NCBI GenBank assembly: GCA_000277545.1 | Contig: AKXM01000040.1 | Coordinates: 1-64,000, forward strand | Direction: 5' to 3' | Length of the DNA stretch: 64,000 nt | Source: Enterobacter sp. Ag1 | Lineage (GTDB): Bacteria > Pseudomonadota > Gammaproteobacteria > Enterobacterales > Enterobacteriaceae | Part shown: piece by piece, positions 47,219-59,024 of the stretch | Numbering within the stretch: position 1 is the stretch's first letter | Layout: each line of letters begins with the position of its first letter | Made by a program: the position numbers and the translations under genes | The notes under the pieces: model-generated | Database searches by the model: none | Told to the model about the DNA's origin: nothing | The model's input: only the letters and a program-made list of their open reading frames with translations

Positions 47219-47950
47219 CTACAGGCGCATTAGCTGCCGGAACTCTTTCACCTTACTGCGGCTCACCGGCACCTGAAAATCGAGATCTCGCAGGCGAAGA
47301 ATATAGGTATTGTTAAACCACGGCTCTATTTCACGGATTTTGCTCAGGTTCACCACATAAGAGCGGTGGCAGCGGAAGAAATGGCTCTCCGGCAGGCGGC
47401 TGCAGAATTCGGTGAGGTTCATCGGCATGACGTAAGACTCACGGCGCGTATAGACGAAGGTCATCTTCTCGTGAGCTTCCGCGTAGTAAATATCGTTGAT
47501 GTCGGTGACGATAATTCGCTCGTCTTTGATCAGGTTAATCGTCGTGGCGTCGCGGTTTTCATGGCTGGCGGCAGGCTGAGAGGTTTGCTGCTGATAAGCC
47601 ACCTCTAGTTTTTGCAGCATGCCAATAATGCGTGACTCCTGATACGGCTTCAGAATGTAGTCAAACGCTTCCAGCTCAAAAGCTTCCACCGCATGCTCTT
47701 TCCAGGCAGTAATAAACACGATGAACGGCCTGTGGGCAAATTTGCTGATGTTCTGCGCCAGCAGCACGCCGTCCAGCGACGGAATATTGATGTCGAGGAA
47801 AATGGCGTCCACTTCATGATGCTGCAAATACTTCAGCACATCCATACCATCGTCGAAAGAGGCGACAATCTCCATGTCGCTGTGGTTTTTGATAAGCCAG
47901 CTCAGCTCCTGCTGCGCCAGAAACTCATCCTCTACGATAATGACCTTCAT
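47219..47950 (-). CDS. pyrR: LytTR response regulator PyrR (YpdB)
   Basis: 243 residues (E. coli YpdB 244). The receiver domain has the phosphorylated D53 in [11 protein letters not shown] and the lysine in [11 protein letters not shown]. The C-terminal LytTR DNA-binding domain (about 140-243) has [12 protein letters not shown]. In E. coli YpdA/YpdB responds to pyruvate and activates the transporter gene yhjX. It overlaps pyrS by four bases, so it is translationally coupled. ypdC, which follows in E. coli, is missing. Confidence 0.95.
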   Translation of the reverse strand: MKVIIVEDEFLAQQELSWLIKNHSDMEIVASFDDGMDVLKYLQHHEVDAIFLDINIPSLDGVLLAQNISKFAHRPFIVFITAWKEHAVEAFELEAFDYILKPYQESRIIGMLQKLEVAYQQQTSQPAASHENRDATTINLIKDERIIVTDINDIYYAEAHEKMTFVYTRRESYVMPMNLTEFCSRLPESHFFRCHRSYVVNLSKIREIEPWFNNTYILRLRDLDFQVPVSRSKVKEFRQLMRL

Positions 47951-49650
47951 GCTTCTCTCCCTTCCAGTGGGCGCGGCGCGGCGGTGGGGACATAGCGCGG
48001 CACGTAAAAGGCGATTTCGGTCCCCGGCTCCAGGCGGCGGATGATCAGCCCTTCGCCGTAGAGCAACTGCACTCGGTGATGCACGTTCAGCAGGCCAATT
48101 TTATTCCCCGGCATTTCGTTATTCTCCACGCGCTCGACCACTTTAGGATCGATCCCGTGGCCGGTATCGCGCACGGCAATGCGCACCCGGTTGCCGCTCT
48201 CTTCAATGCTTATCGTCACCACACCCTTACCTTTACAGGGCTGAATGCCGTGCACAATGGCATTTTCCACCAGAGGCTGGATAAGCAGGCTGGGAATGCG
48301 GCAGTTGACCTCTTCATCAATGTTATAAATCACCGTCAGCTTGTCGCCAAAGCGCGCCTGCTCAATGGCAATGTAATCCTTGATTTGATACAGCTCCTTG
48401 CGGATATCAATTTGCTCGTCGTCGTTCAGCTCGATGTTATAGCGCAGGTAGCGTGACAGGTTGACGATAAGCTGGCGGGCAGTGTCCGGGTTCATACGGA
48501 TTGAGGAGGATATCGCATTCAGCGCATTGAACAGGAAATGCGGGTTTATCTTGCTTTGCAGCGCCCGGAGTTCGGCTTTGTTGGCCATTTCGCGCAGCTG
48601 CTCCGCGCGGGAAACCTCAAGCTGGGTAGAAATAATCTGCGACAGGCCAACCGCCATTTCCTGTAGCGTGGAGGTGATCTGGTGGGCATGGCGGTAATAG
48701 ATTTTCAGGGTGCCGGTCACCACGCCTTTTTCCCACAGCGGGATGATGATTAAGGAGTGAATTTCCGGCGTTCGCCAGGCTTCGTCATCGTTGCGAATGA
48801 TGATGCGCCCCTCTTTCAGTGCCTGACGGGTGCGCGGGCTGAAAGCCTGGTCGTTCTCGTGATAGTTATTTTCCCCCAGCCCGACGTAGGCCAGCACTTT
48901 TTCGGTATCGGTAATGGCCACCGCATCCGCATCGATATCGTGGCGAATAATCTGGCAAACTTGGCGTAGCGACTCGCTGTTAACCTTGCGGAACAGCGGC
49001 AGCGTTTTGTTGGCGATATCCAGCGCCAGCTTGGCCTGGCGGGCGGCGCTGGCCTCTTTCTCGCCCTCGACGCTTTGCACCAGCAGGATAATAAAGCCGA
49101 TTGACACCGAGCCGAGGATCATCGGCACGCCGATTTTGGACACGATATCAAGGCCCAGCGCGGTGCTTGGCGCCCAGAGCACCACCAGAATCATGGTCAT
49201 CGTTTCACAGAGCATGCCGCCGATGATACCGACCCGCCAGTGCTTCTCTTTCGGCACTTTGCGGTTGATCCAGCCGGACATTATCCCGGCCAGGATGCTG
49301 GTGATAAAGCAGGGGATAGCGGTGATGCCGCCGATATCAATCAGGTAGCGGTGTGTCCCGGCGATAAGCCCGGTAATAATCCCCACCCAGGGGCCAAACA
49401 GGATCCCGCCGGACATCACCGCGATAATACGCACGTTGACCAGCGAGCCTTCAACCGGCACGCCTGACCAGGTACTGAACAACGCAAACATTGAGAAAAT
49501 AGCGGTGACCGCCAGCAGCTCTTTAGGCGTATGGGCGCTTTTGTGCAGCAATTCGCGGAACAGACGAATTCGAATCAGGAAGAAAAGGCAAATAAGCATC
49601 AGCGCCGCGCGATCGAACACCGCCAGCAGCATAGTAAAAATTTCGTGCAC
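47947..49650 (-). CDS. pyrS: Pyruvate-sensing histidine kinase PyrS (YpdA)
   Basis: 567 residues (E. coli 565). N-terminal five-to-six-helix 5TM-LYT membrane sensor (1-185), GAF domain (about 220-345), then the His_kinase domain with the phospho-histidine in [13 protein letters not shown] near residue 370 and a HATPase_c domain ending in [14 protein letters not shown]. Start is GTG at 49650 ([12 protein letters not shown], as in E. coli). Pairs with PyrR. REP-like hairpins lie upstream. Confidence 0.95.
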   Translation of the reverse strand: MHEIFTMLLAVFDRAALMLICLFFLIRIRLFRELLHKSAHTPKELLAVTAIFSMFALFSTWSGVPVEGSLVNVRIIAVMSGGILFGPWVGIITGLIAGTHRYLIDIGGITAIPCFITSILAGIMSGWINRKVPKEKHWRVGIIGGMLCETMTMILVVLWAPSTALGLDIVSKIGVPMILGSVSIGFIILLVQSVEGEKEASAARQAKLALDIANKTLPLFRKVNSESLRQVCQIIRHDIDADAVAITDTEKVLAYVGLGENNYHENDQAFSPRTRQALKEGRIIIRNDDEAWRTPEIHSLIIIPLWEKGVVTGTLKIYYRHAHQITSTLQEMAVGLSQIISTQLEVSRAEQLREMANKAELRALQSKINPHFLFNALNAISSSIRMNPDTARQLIVNLSRYLRYNIELNDDEQIDIRKELYQIKDYIAIEQARFGDKLTVIYNIDEEVNCRIPSLLIQPLVENAIVHGIQPCKGKGVVTISIEESGNRVRIAVRDTGHGIDPKVVERVENNEMPGNKIGLLNVHHRVQLLYGEGLIIRRLEPGTEIAFYVPRYVPTAAPRPLEGREA

Positions 49651-49722
49651 GGGTCACTCGCGTGGCTCAGAGGGGAAGCGCCAATGATAAGGAAATTTGG
49701 CGGGGGTTTCCAGTTGAGGACA

Positions 49723-49880
49723 CCCCTCACCCCGACCCTCTCCCCAAGGGGGCGAGGGAGAAAATACCAGGTCACAACAGCATGCAGTCTACTCCCTCCC
49801 CGCAAAGGGGCAGGGAGAAAATAGGTGACGAGGAACATGGTTTATTGCCTCTCCCTTCCAGGGAGAGGGCCTGGGTGAGG
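49723..49880. repeat. Cluster of three REP-like hairpins
   Basis: Three related palindromes: 49735-49757 (CCCTCTCCCC...GGGGGCGAGGG), 49792-49817 (CTCCCTCCCC...GGGGCAGGGAG, with the same GAGAAAATA tail as the first) and 49849-49880 (CCTCTCCCT...AGGGAGAGG with the tail CCTGGGTGAGG). They fill the gap between pyrS and the DUF1479 gene and belong to the same family as 7968-8103. Confidence 0.75.
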
Positions 49881-49884
49881 ATCA

Positions 49885-51126
49885 TTACTTCCCGCCAAGC
49901 TGTTCCCGCCCAGCAGGCGTCAAATCCTGCGTGGTCGCACGACCAGCAAAATCCACCTCAAAATCATCGGCGGCGAAATCCGGCGGCGTTTTACCCTCAA
50001 CAAATGCGTCCCACTGGCGCGGCAGATACCCGGCATTCTTCTCGCACCACGGCGCGGCGGCGATGTACATCACGTTGCTATCGAACTCACCGAGGTGCTC
50101 GTTCTCGACGGCATGAATCACATCGCAGTGCCAGAAAACGGTATCGCCCGGCTCCATATCGGGAATTGAGGAAATCCCAGTCAGTAAAAGGGGATGCCAC
50201 TCTTTGTTAATGGATAATGCTCTGCCTGGCTTAGCTTCGCACAACGATTCCTCTGGTACATCGTCCTGCAGCGCCCGCAGCAAGATCCAGGCCATGGCAT
50301 TAGCCACCGGCAGCAAATTTAGCGTGCCGCCGTGTTTGCGCTGGGGCGTGAGCGCCGTCCAGCCCTGGAAAGTACGGAACATCGAACAGACCGCAGGGGA
50401 CGGGAACTCCCTTACTTCCGTTCTGCCTTCGGCGGCAAACGGGTCGTAATCTTTCCAGTTACCGGAAAATACGTGGCGGTAAACGTGGCGGAAGTTTTCG
50501 TCCAGCCAGCGCTCAACCGATCCGCCGTCAACGTGCGGAGAAAGCCCCAGCGAGCTTGAGCGGGGCGGGCGACGGCGAGTGCGATCCGCGTAAGAAACGA
50601 CGCGATTTGGATCGAAGTGTTGCCTGCCGTGGCTTTCCGTTTGCCACAGATTATTGAGGAACACCTGCAACGCTTTCATACGCTCATGCTGGCGGGCTTC
50701 GGTTTGTGGTTTAGACCAGTAAATGCCGTAAATCTGCGGCTTACTGTCGGCAAGCGTGCCGAAATAGTTGTCTTCCGCCGCATTTTTCAGGCGTTCGACA
50801 AAATGATTTCGTGCCAGATAATTGCCGATCTCTTCATTCCAGCCACGAGCTTGTTCCTGCGGGAAAACGCCCCGGATCGTGCAGCAGCCGCGCTGGCGAA
50901 TCAGCGCTTTTTGTTGCTCGCTCACGTGGCCCTGAAGAATGTCGTCGGCGTCGAGCTGCGGAACAGGGTTCTCGCCGCGCGCCATTTCTTCGCGGATCGT
51001 TTCGATCTGCTGGCGAATATTGGCTTCAAGTTCGGTAAACGCCGATTGATAGTGGGGCAGATCGCGGCGCAGCTTTTGTTTTATCTCGCGGATAGCTTTT
51101 GGCAGATCGTTAATGTCCAGGTGCAT
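49885..51126 (-). CDS. DUF1479 (YbiU-like) Fe(II)/2-oxoglutarate-type oxygenase
   Basis: 413 residues, resembling E. coli YbiU and other DUF1479 proteins. The putative iron site is H198-V-D200 (HVDGGS) with a distal histidine, probably H338 in [11 protein letters not shown]; the arginine-rich segment around 182-190 ([10 protein letters not shown]) is a family feature. The cupin-like double-stranded beta helix spans the middle and C-terminal half. Substrate unknown. Not present between ypdA and alaC in E. coli. Divergent from alaC. Confidence 0.82.
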   Translation of the reverse strand: MHLDINDLPKAIREIKQKLRRDLPHYQSAFTELEANIRQQIETIREEMARGENPVPQLDADDILQGHVSEQQKALIRQRGCCTIRGVFPQEQARGWNEEIGNYLARNHFVERLKNAAEDNYFGTLADSKPQIYGIYWSKPQTEARQHERMKALQVFLNNLWQTESHGRQHFDPNRVVSYADRTRRRPPRSSSLGLSPHVDGGSVERWLDENFRHVYRHVFSGNWKDYDPFAAEGRTEVREFPSPAVCSMFRTFQGWTALTPQRKHGGTLNLLPVANAMAWILLRALQDDVPEESLCEAKPGRALSINKEWHPLLLTGISSIPDMEPGDTVFWHCDVIHAVENEHLGEFDSNVMYIAAAPWCEKNAGYLPRQWDAFVEGKTPPDFAADDFEVDFAGRATTQDLTPAGREQLGGK

Positions 51127-51367
51127 AGGTGACGCCCTCTTTCAGAGAATAAGTTACTGAGTTGTTGCTACCTGGTTAATGTATGCCTGAATTATTAAAT
51201 GAAATAGTGATGTGTTTCATTCGAAACTTCCCGTTTTGTGTCGCGGAAAAAATATTTTCATTTCCCCCTCGACAGGCGATTTTTATTCAGGCTATTTTCA
51301 AAACAGGCCACATCACGTGGCAGCGTCGCTCGGACGGTCCGGGCGCTCACGTTACTCTGAGGAATTT
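51127..51367 (+). other. alaC upstream region
   Basis: 241 bases between the divergent DUF1479 gene and alaC. The left half is AT-rich (51180-51290) and should hold promoters. A short GC-rich inverted repeat (CGGACGGTCCG, 51334-51344) lies 23 bases before the start, behind which CTGAGGAATTT gives the ribosome site. The reading frame of alaC is open through this region from 51212 but the added residues are not AlaC-like. Confidence 0.4.
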
Positions 51368-52606
51368 ATGGCTGACTCCAGTCCAAAACGTCGTTTTTCG
51401 CGTATCGATCGCTTACCCCCTTACGTTTTTAACATCACTGCCGAGCTGAAAATGGCTGCGCGACGCCGCGGCGAAGACATTATTGATTTCAGCATGGGCA
51501 ACCCGGACGGGGCGACGCCGCCGCATATCGTCGAGAAACTTTGCACCGTGGCCCAGCGTGAAGACACGCACGGGTATTCCACTTCGCGAGGCATTCCTCG
51601 TCTGCGCCGCGCCATTTCTCGCTGGTACAAAGATCGCTACGATGTGGATATCGACCCGGAAAGCGAAGCCATTGTGACCATTGGCTCGAAGGAAGGGCTG
51701 GCGCACCTGATGCTGGCGACGCTGGATCACGGGGATACCGTGCTGGTGCCGAACCCAAGCTACCCGATTCACATTTATGGGGCGGTGATCGCCGGGGCGC
51801 AGGTTCGCTCCGTGCCGCTGGTGGAAGGCGTGGACTTCTTTGCCGAGCTGGAGAGGGCGATTCGCGAAAGTTATCCGAAACCGAAGATGATGATCCTCGG
51901 CTTTCCGTCTAACCCAACCGCCCAGTGCGTGGAGCTGGCGTTTTTCGAGAAGGTTGTTGCCCTGGCGAAGCAGTACGACGTGCTGGTGATTCATGATCTG
52001 GCCTACGCCGATATTGTCTATGACGGCTGGAAAGCGCCTTCCATTATGGAAGTGCCCGGCGCGCGCGACGTGGCCGTTGAGTTCTTCACGCTGTCAAAAA
52101 GCTACAATATGGCGGGCTGGCGGATCGGCTTTATGGTCGGTAACCAGGAACTGGTCAGCGCGCTGGCGCGTATCAAGAGCTACCACGATTACGGCACCTT
52201 TACGCCGCTGCAGGTGGCGGCGATTGCTGCCCTTGAAGGCGATCAGCAGTGCGTGCGTGATATCGCAGAGCAATACAAACGCCGTCGGGACGTACTGGTA
52301 AAAGGGTTACATGAAGCGGGCTGGATGGTGGAATGCCCGAAAGCGTCCATGTACGTCTGGGCAAAAATTCCTGAACATTACGCGGCGATGGGTTCGCTGG
52401 AGTTCGCCAAAAAGCTGCTGCAGGAAGCGAAAGTTTGCGTTTCACCGGGGATTGGCTTCGGCGACTACGGTGACACTCACGTTCGCTTCGCGCTGATTGA
52501 AAACCGGGATCGTATCCGTCAGGCCGTGCGCGGTATTAAGGCGATGTTCAGGGCTGACGGGCTGCTGCCACCGCTGCCGAAAAACGCGGCGGAAAACGCC
52601 GAATAA
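51368..52606 (+). CDS. alaC: Alanine transaminase AlaC
   Basis: 412 residues, same length as E. coli AlaC and highly similar from [14 protein letters not shown]. Class I/II aminotransferase converting pyruvate and glutamate to alanine and 2-oxoglutarate. The PLP lysine is K244 in [15 protein letters not shown], with the SNPTAQ and HDLAYAD motifs. In E. coli it is adjacent to ypdAB; here one extra gene intervenes. Functionally it shares pyruvate with the PyrSR sensor. Confidence 0.97.
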   Translation: MADSSPKRRFSRIDRLPPYVFNITAELKMAARRRGEDIIDFSMGNPDGATPPHIVEKLCTVAQREDTHGYSTSRGIPRLRRAISRWYKDRYDVDIDPESEAIVTIGSKEGLAHLMLATLDHGDTVLVPNPSYPIHIYGAVIAGAQVRSVPLVEGVDFFAELERAIRESYPKPKMMILGFPSNPTAQCVELAFFEKVVALAKQYDVLVIHDLAYADIVYDGWKAPSIMEVPGARDVAVEFFTLSKSYNMAGWRIGFMVGNQELVSALARIKSYHDYGTFTPLQVAAIAALEGDQQCVRDIAEQYKRRRDVLVKGLHEAGWMVECPKASMYVWAKIPEHYAAMGSLEFAKKLLQEAKVCVSPGIGFGDYGDTHVRFALIENRDRIRQAVRGIKAMFRADGLLPPLPKNAAENAE

Positions 52607-52613
52607 TGAAACG

Positions 52614-52645
52614 AAAACAGGAGCCCTTTGGCTCCTGTTCTTTTT
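52614..52645. terminator. Bidirectional terminator alaC/ypdK
   Basis: AAAACAGGAGCC pairs with GGCTCCTGTTCTTTTT around CTTT; lies between the convergent alaC and ypdK stops. Confidence 0.88.
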
Positions 52646-52665
52646 GCGCTGCTGTTTGTGAAGGC

Positions 52666-52740
52666 TTATTCAACCATCAGGAAGAAGGTGCCGGCCCACA
52701 ACACAACAATCACAGAAATACCCATCAGAAAATATTTCAC
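52666..52740 (-). CDS. ypdK: Small membrane protein YpdK
   Basis: 24 codons on the minus strand, GTG at 52740 to TAA at 52666, with GGAG nine bases ahead of the start. The product is MKYFLMGISVIVVLWAGTFF followed by LMVE: one transmembrane helix. E. coli YpdK (23 residues, next to alaC) differs only by a few residues, and the position is the same. Expressed small inner-membrane protein of unknown role in E. coli. Too short for ordinary gene finders. Confidence 0.88.
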   Translation of the reverse strand: MKYFLMGISVIVVLWAGTFFLMVE

Positions 52741-53071
52741 TTCACATCGCTCCGCGCTGACGCGCATCTCAACAGGTACATAATAAGCTGAAGCCGCAAA
52801 CTGCTTTTAGGGTGCCGCTTCATCTGGTATTCGGAGGTAAAACCTTACCCGGACGGCGCTAATGTACTCCCAAATTAAAAATGAAAACAAGTGTCTCAAA
52901 ATTGTGACAGTTGTCTGTTTTTTGAACTTTAATTAGGTGTGGGTGATCCCTTATTTACTTCATTAAAAACATTAAGATATATCGCATTTTCAGTGATATT
53001 TTTTGTCTGAAAATAAGTATTTTTGCTTACGCTAAATTTTATTAATTTTTTTCGCTGAACAGGGGGGAAAG
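52741..53071. other. AT-rich gap between ypdK and the cupin gene
   Basis: 331 bases. The left half is the ypdK promoter side. From about 52860 the sequence becomes strongly AT-rich, quite unlike the GC-rich flanks, and ends in AACAGGGGGGAAAG, a strong ribosome site for the cupin gene. I see no gene or RNA here; it marks the start of the accessory block. Confidence 0.45.
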
Positions 53072-55028
<1,957 letters not shown>

Positions 55029-55030
55029 CT

Positions 55031-55795
55031 ATGAAAAAAAACATCGATTTAAACAGTGATTTAGGTGAAAGCTTCGGGCAGTGGACAATGGGGGATGATG
55101 CCGCGATCCTGCAAATTGTCAGCAGTGCCAACGTGGCCTGTGGTTTTCACGCCGGATCGCCTGCGGGCATGCTCGAAACACTTCGCGCCGCAAAAGCTCA
55201 GGGCGTTGCCGTGGGCGCGCACGTGGCGTATCCGGATCTCGTCGGGTTTGGCCGGCGCAATATGGATATTGCCAGCGACGAACTGACGGCGGACGTCATT
55301 TACCAGATTGGCGCGCTACAGGGGCTGGCACAGGCAGTGGGAACGCGCGTCCGGTATGTGAAACCGCATGGGGCGCTGTATAACACCATCGCGCATGACA
55401 AGCGCCAGGCCGAAGCGGTGCTGGATGCCATTCTGGCGTTTGACGCCTCCTTGCCGCTGGTGGTGCTGGCGGGCTCGCCCCTGCTGGCATGGGCGCAGCA
55501 AAAAGGGGTGGCGACCGTCAGCGAAGCCTTTGCCGACCGGGCCTATCATGCTGATGGTTCTCTGGTGTCAAGACGTGAACCTGGTGCCGTGTTACACGAT
55601 GCCGGGCAGGTTGCCGCACGTATGCTGCAGCTGATTACTGAGGGTGGCGTGGAGTCAATCGAAGGCGTATTTACCCCCATCCAGGCCGACTCCATTTGTG
55701 TGCACGGCGATAGCGCGGGGGCGCTTGCTATGGCGCAGGCAATCCGCAATCTGTTTATTTCTCAGGAAATAGAGGTGCAGGCTTTTGCCAGATAA
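55031..55795 (+). CDS. pxpA: 5-oxoprolinase subunit A / LamB-YcsF family protein
   Basis: 254 residues. The start [16 protein letters not shown] and the motifs [27 protein letters not shown] and VKPHGALYN define the LamB/YcsF (PxpA) family. PxpA works with PxpB and PxpC in ATP-dependent cleavage of 5-oxoproline to glutamate. No pxpB or pxpC is in this window, so either they lie elsewhere or this copy has another partner. It is coupled to the MFS gene, two bases apart. Confidence 0.85.
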   Translation: MKKNIDLNSDLGESFGQWTMGDDAAILQIVSSANVACGFHAGSPAGMLETLRAAKAQGVAVGAHVAYPDLVGFGRRNMDIASDELTADVIYQIGALQGLAQAVGTRVRYVKPHGALYNTIAHDKRQAEAVLDAILAFDASLPLVVLAGSPLLAWAQQKGVATVSEAFADRAYHADGSLVSRREPGAVLHDAGQVAARMLQLITEGGVESIEGVFTPIQADSICVHGDSAGALAMAQAIRNLFISQEIEVQAFAR

Positions 55796-56031
55796 ACGCG
55801 TTTTGCGCTGCAGGCGGAGTGCGGGGTGACCGGCTCTCCGCGAACATTGTGGCTGGCGCTTTTTCCATCTCTGAAATTGCTTTCATTCGCTCTTCTTCTG
55901 TCTTTTATTATTAACAATACAATAACATTATATCTAACAAAATTGTGACAAGGCACAATATACATATAACTTAATATGTTTTATAAAATGTAGCTATTGC
56001 CTGCAACTATGCCCCCTAAAGAGAAAGACAT
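55796..56031 (+). other. Permease promoter region
   Basis: 236 bases, AT-rich from 55890. It holds a palindrome at 55961-55981 listed separately and ends with AAAGAGAAAGACAT ahead of the permease ATG. No gene. Confidence 0.45.
55961..55981. promoter_or_regulatory. Palindromic candidate operator upstream of the APC permease
   Basis: ACATAT-AACTTA-ATATGT is a perfect 6-6-6 inverted repeat, 52 bases before the permease start. It shares TACATA-N8-TATGTTT with the site at 59223-59243 in front of the aldehyde dehydrogenase gene. The most likely binding protein is the GntR/FCD regulator encoded between the two sites; this is inference. Confidence 0.5.
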
Positions 56032-57513
56032 ATGGAACAGACATCTGCTACAAAAAATACCGATTCCCTGCCGGAGAAGGGCCAGCAGTTCAACCGCTCC
56101 ATCGGCCTGGTGTCTAACTTTGCGCTCGGTTTTACCTACCTCTCGCCGTTGACCGCCGTGTATTCCCTGTTTGCGCTGGCGATAACCCTCGCCGGGCCGC
56201 CAGCCATCTGGTGGATCCTGATTGCCGCCTGCGGGCAGCTGCTGGTTGCCCTGGTGTTTGGCGAGGTGGCTTCGCAGTATCCCATCACCGGCGGGCTATA
56301 TCCGTGGGCCAGAAGGCTGTGGGGGAAGAAATACGCCTGGATTGCCGCGTGGATTTACCTCTGGGCGCTGGTGGTGACCATTACGTCTATCGTGGAATAC
56401 ACCTCCACCTTCGTCGCCTCGCTTTTTCATTACGGCGATACGCCAATTGCGATGCTGCTCACTTCCGTGGTGCTGCTCACCATCATGATGGGCGTCAACA
56501 TGTCCGGGACGAAAAACCTGGCGAGGGTCGCCCGCTTCGGCTTCTGGTGCGAAATTATCAGCGTGATTGCGCTCGGCATTTACCTGCTGATTTTCCACCG
56601 CAATCAGCCTTTCTCCGTGGTGTTTGACGCCATGGGCGCGCTGGCAAAAGACGGCAGCTACGGCACGGCCTTTATGTCGGCGTCGCTGATGGGGCTGTTT
56701 ATGTTCTTCGGCTTCGAAGCCTGCGGCAACGTGGCGGAAGAGGTGAAAAACCCGGGGCGTAAGATCCCGGTGGCGATGATCCTCAGTATCGTTTTCGGCG
56801 CGATCTCTGCGGTGATCTCCATTCTGGGTTACCTGCTGTCATCCCCGGATCTGATGAACATTGTGAACGGCAAAATAGCCGATCCGATCCCGGCGATTCT
56901 GAACGATGCGCTGGGCGAGAAGGGCGCCACGCTGTTTATCGTGATTGCCATTGTGGCGATGCTCTCCTGCATCCTGTCGCTTCAGGCCGCGCTGAGCCGC
57001 CTGATCTTCTCGTTCTCCCGCGACAAAATGCTGCCGGGCAGCGAGTGGATGGCGAAGATCTCGAAGCATAGCGTGCCGGACAACGCGATGTTGGTGAGCT
57101 GCCTGCTGCCGATGGTGATTTGCGTCTGGGTCTACTTCCAGCCGGATAACCTTGCTCGCATCACCGCGTTTGCCGTGATAGGGATATACGTCTCCTTCCA
57201 GATGGTGATTCTGGCCGCGCTGCGCCAGCGCTTTAAGGGCTGGAAGCCTGCGGGAGAATGGACGCTGGGGGCATGGGGCACGCTGGTGAATGTGCTGGCG
57301 CTGGCCTACGGTATCGGCGGGATCTGGCTGTTGGCCCAGCCTGCGGACAGCGCAACCTTTATTGACCGCTGGACGGTGCTGATTGGCCTGGCGTTGGTCA
57401 TCGGCTCGGGGCTGGTTTACATGACGATTGCCAGACCGTTCGGCCATTCTGATGCGCCTGAAAATGACGCCATTGAATACGCCAAACGGCTAAATCTTTC
57501 CCGCGAGTATTAA
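56032..57513 (+). CDS. APC-superfamily amino acid/amine permease
   Basis: 493 residues, about twelve transmembrane helices. It belongs to the APC amino acid-choline transporter type related to GABA/choline permeases: GFTYLSPLTAVYSLFALA in the first helix, GGLYPWARRLWGKKYAW, and FGFEACGNVAEEVKNPGRKIPVA in helix 6-7. The substrate is probably an amine or gamma-amino acid; GABA, putrescine or a related polyamine product would fit its neighbours. Followed by a terminator and convergent with the Cache-domain gene. Confidence 0.82.
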   Translation: MEQTSATKNTDSLPEKGQQFNRSIGLVSNFALGFTYLSPLTAVYSLFALAITLAGPPAIWWILIAACGQLLVALVFGEVASQYPITGGLYPWARRLWGKKYAWIAAWIYLWALVVTITSIVEYTSTFVASLFHYGDTPIAMLLTSVVLLTIMMGVNMSGTKNLARVARFGFWCEIISVIALGIYLLIFHRNQPFSVVFDAMGALAKDGSYGTAFMSASLMGLFMFFGFEACGNVAEEVKNPGRKIPVAMILSIVFGAISAVISILGYLLSSPDLMNIVNGKIADPIPAILNDALGEKGATLFIVIAIVAMLSCILSLQAALSRLIFSFSRDKMLPGSEWMAKISKHSVPDNAMLVSCLLPMVICVWVYFQPDNLARITAFAVIGIYVSFQMVILAALRQRFKGWKPAGEWTLGAWGTLVNVLALAYGIGGIWLLAQPADSATFIDRWTVLIGLALVIGSGLVYMTIARPFGHSDAPENDAIEYAKRLNLSREY

Positions 57514-57516
57514 TCC

Positions 57517-57539
57517 AAAGGGCCTTATGGCCCTTTTTT
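57517..57539 (+). terminator. Terminator after the permease gene
   Basis: AAGGGCC pairs with GGCCCTT around TTAT and runs into a T tract. Confidence 0.85.
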
Positions 57540-57561
57540 GTATGCATTTATCCACAGTATT

Positions 57562-57584
57562 AAAGGGTCTTATGACCCTTTTTT
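57562..57584 (-). terminator. Terminator overlapping the 3' end of the Cache-domain gene
   Basis: AAAGGGTC pairs with GACCCTTT around TTAT, a near copy of the hairpin at 57517. On the minus strand the last codons (Lys-Lys-Gly-Ser-stop) of the Cache gene lie inside the stem, so the gene ends within its own terminator. Confidence 0.75.
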
Positions 57585-58277
57585 AATAAGCTCATATAAC
57601 GTGCAGTATTCTGTGTTATAGACTTCAGCCGCCTCAGCGATATTCAGTAATTCACCCACGCGGTATTTAGGATAAGTAGAGAAAATAATCCGCTTATCTA
57701 AATTAGTCAGCATAACTCTGTGGTTATTGAACAGCGGAAGTAATTCTTCCTCGACTTCACTGACCAGCACATCAATTGCCGCCACGCCAATAAAACGCTG
57801 GTGCAAATAAACCGGCATCGCAGAGGTTAAGGTATAAGACGTATTACAAACGTAATCGACATAAGGGCCGTGAATATACGCCTGGCCGTTTTCCTGAGCA
57901 TCTTTAAACCACTCAAAGGTCCTGAAATCCAGCCGCTGCTGGGTGGCCTGATCCAGGTCGAGATTCACCTTTTTCACGCCGTCGGCCTTTTTGTACCACC
58001 ACTCCAGCAGCCAGTACTCTTTCTCTTCCGTGCTGCCTGCAATGTGGCTGGCAAAGCCAGAGCCTGAGCAATAAGGCGTTTCGTTCAGCGTCTCTTTGAT
58101 GTGTTCCTGGATGGCTCGCTTTACCGCGGGATCCAGCAGCAATTTATGATCGCCGCCGTGAAACGCTGCCAGCGTGGACTCAACCTGCCCGGCAAGCGCA
58201 ATGGTTGCCTGGATGGTGGTGGTAAGGATGTCGTCAATCTTACGGGTAAAAGGGATGAGGCTTGCAGGTACATTCAT
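57570..58277 (-). CDS. Soluble Cache (PDC) sensor-domain protein
   Basis: 235 residues. Central and C-terminal parts resemble the PDC/Cache fold of chemoreceptors and kinases: EWFKDAQENGQAYIHGPYVDY, TSYTLTSAMPVYLHQRFIGVAAIDVLVSEVEE, then a membrane-proximal subdomain ending with the tail NTEYCTLYELIK. Unlike usual Cache proteins it has no signal peptide, transmembrane helix or output domain, so it is a cytosolic ligand-binding module. It follows the GntR gene by 27 bases and is probably its co-transcribed partner. The ligand is likely an amine or amino acid by analogy with other dCache domains and by context; this is not shown. Confidence 0.7.
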   Translation of the reverse strand: MNVPASLIPFTRKIDDILTTTIQATIALAGQVESTLAAFHGGDHKLLLDPAVKRAIQEHIKETLNETPYCSGSGFASHIAGSTEEKEYWLLEWWYKKADGVKKVNLDLDQATQQRLDFRTFEWFKDAQENGQAYIHGPYVDYVCNTSYTLTSAMPVYLHQRFIGVAAIDVLVSEVEEELLPLFNNHRVMLTNLDKRIIFSTYPKYRVGELLNIAEAAEVYNTEYCTLYELIKKGS

Positions 58278-58304
58278 GGCGATGCCCGTGTTGTTGTGTC
58301 AGTT

Positions 58305-59024
58305 TTATTTATATTTTAATTTGCTTTCAATGAGATAGAAGGTGAAGGTGTCGATGAGTTGCGTGGCTAATCGCACCGCCTCCTGCTCGTGATGGGTTTC
58401 TAGCGCGGCGATCAATTCGGTATAAACATCAATCACTTCCCGATGAATGGCTTCATCACGGTAAAGAATGGCCACCAGTGAAGCCCATTCGGCCTGCAGC
58501 AGCAGTTCCTGGTTGGCAAGCCTTGCGGACTGAGAACTGGCGGAAAGTGCCAGCAGGCAGCGCATATCTGCCTGAGTTTTTAGCTCCGGCGTGCTGGCCG
58601 ATTTCAGCGCCTCAACAAACTCCTGTAGCCGGGTGATATCCGCGCTGGTCATGCGTCTGGAGGCCAGTTTGGCGCTGTGGCTAATTATGGCGCAATGCAT
58701 TTCGCCGAGGTCAGAAATATAGTCTGAGCTGATGGTCTTAAAAGGGTGGAGCGGCGTCTGAAATTCGCCGCTATTTTCGCAAACAAAGCTGCCGCCATTT
58801 CGCCCACGAACGGTGTGGATTAAATTATTCGCCCGCAGAGTATTTAAGGCTTCGCGTATTGTTATGTGGGAAACGCCCATCATTTTGGCAAGGTCGGCTT
58901 CATTAGGAAGCTGCTCATTTGCCTCAAGCAAACCAGTAATAATTGCATTTGAAAGCCGCTGCACAATTTGATCGGATCGACTTGCCTGTCCTATAGGTGC
59001 GAATATTACTGCGTGAGTAATCAT
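58305..59024 (-). CDS. GntR-family (FadR/FCD-type) transcription regulator
   Basis: 239 residues. The winged HTH is at about 18-82 (LPNEADLAKMMGVSHITIREALNTLRANNLIHTVRGRNGG), followed by an all-helical FCD-type effector domain (about 100-230). It is divergent from the aldehyde dehydrogenase gene and upstream of the Cache gene on its own strand, so it probably controls the whole cluster. The candidate operator is the palindrome found in front of the dehydrogenase and permease genes. Confidence 0.85.
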   Translation of the reverse strand: MITHAVIFAPIGQASRSDQIVQRLSNAIITGLLEANEQLPNEADLAKMMGVSHITIREALNTLRANNLIHTVRGRNGGSFVCENSGEFQTPLHPFKTISSDYISDLGEMHCAIISHSAKLASRRMTSADITRLQEFVEALKSASTPELKTQADMRCLLALSASSQSARLANQELLLQAEWASLVAILYRDEAIHREVIDVYTELIAALETHHEQEAVRLATQLIDTFTFYLIESKLKYK

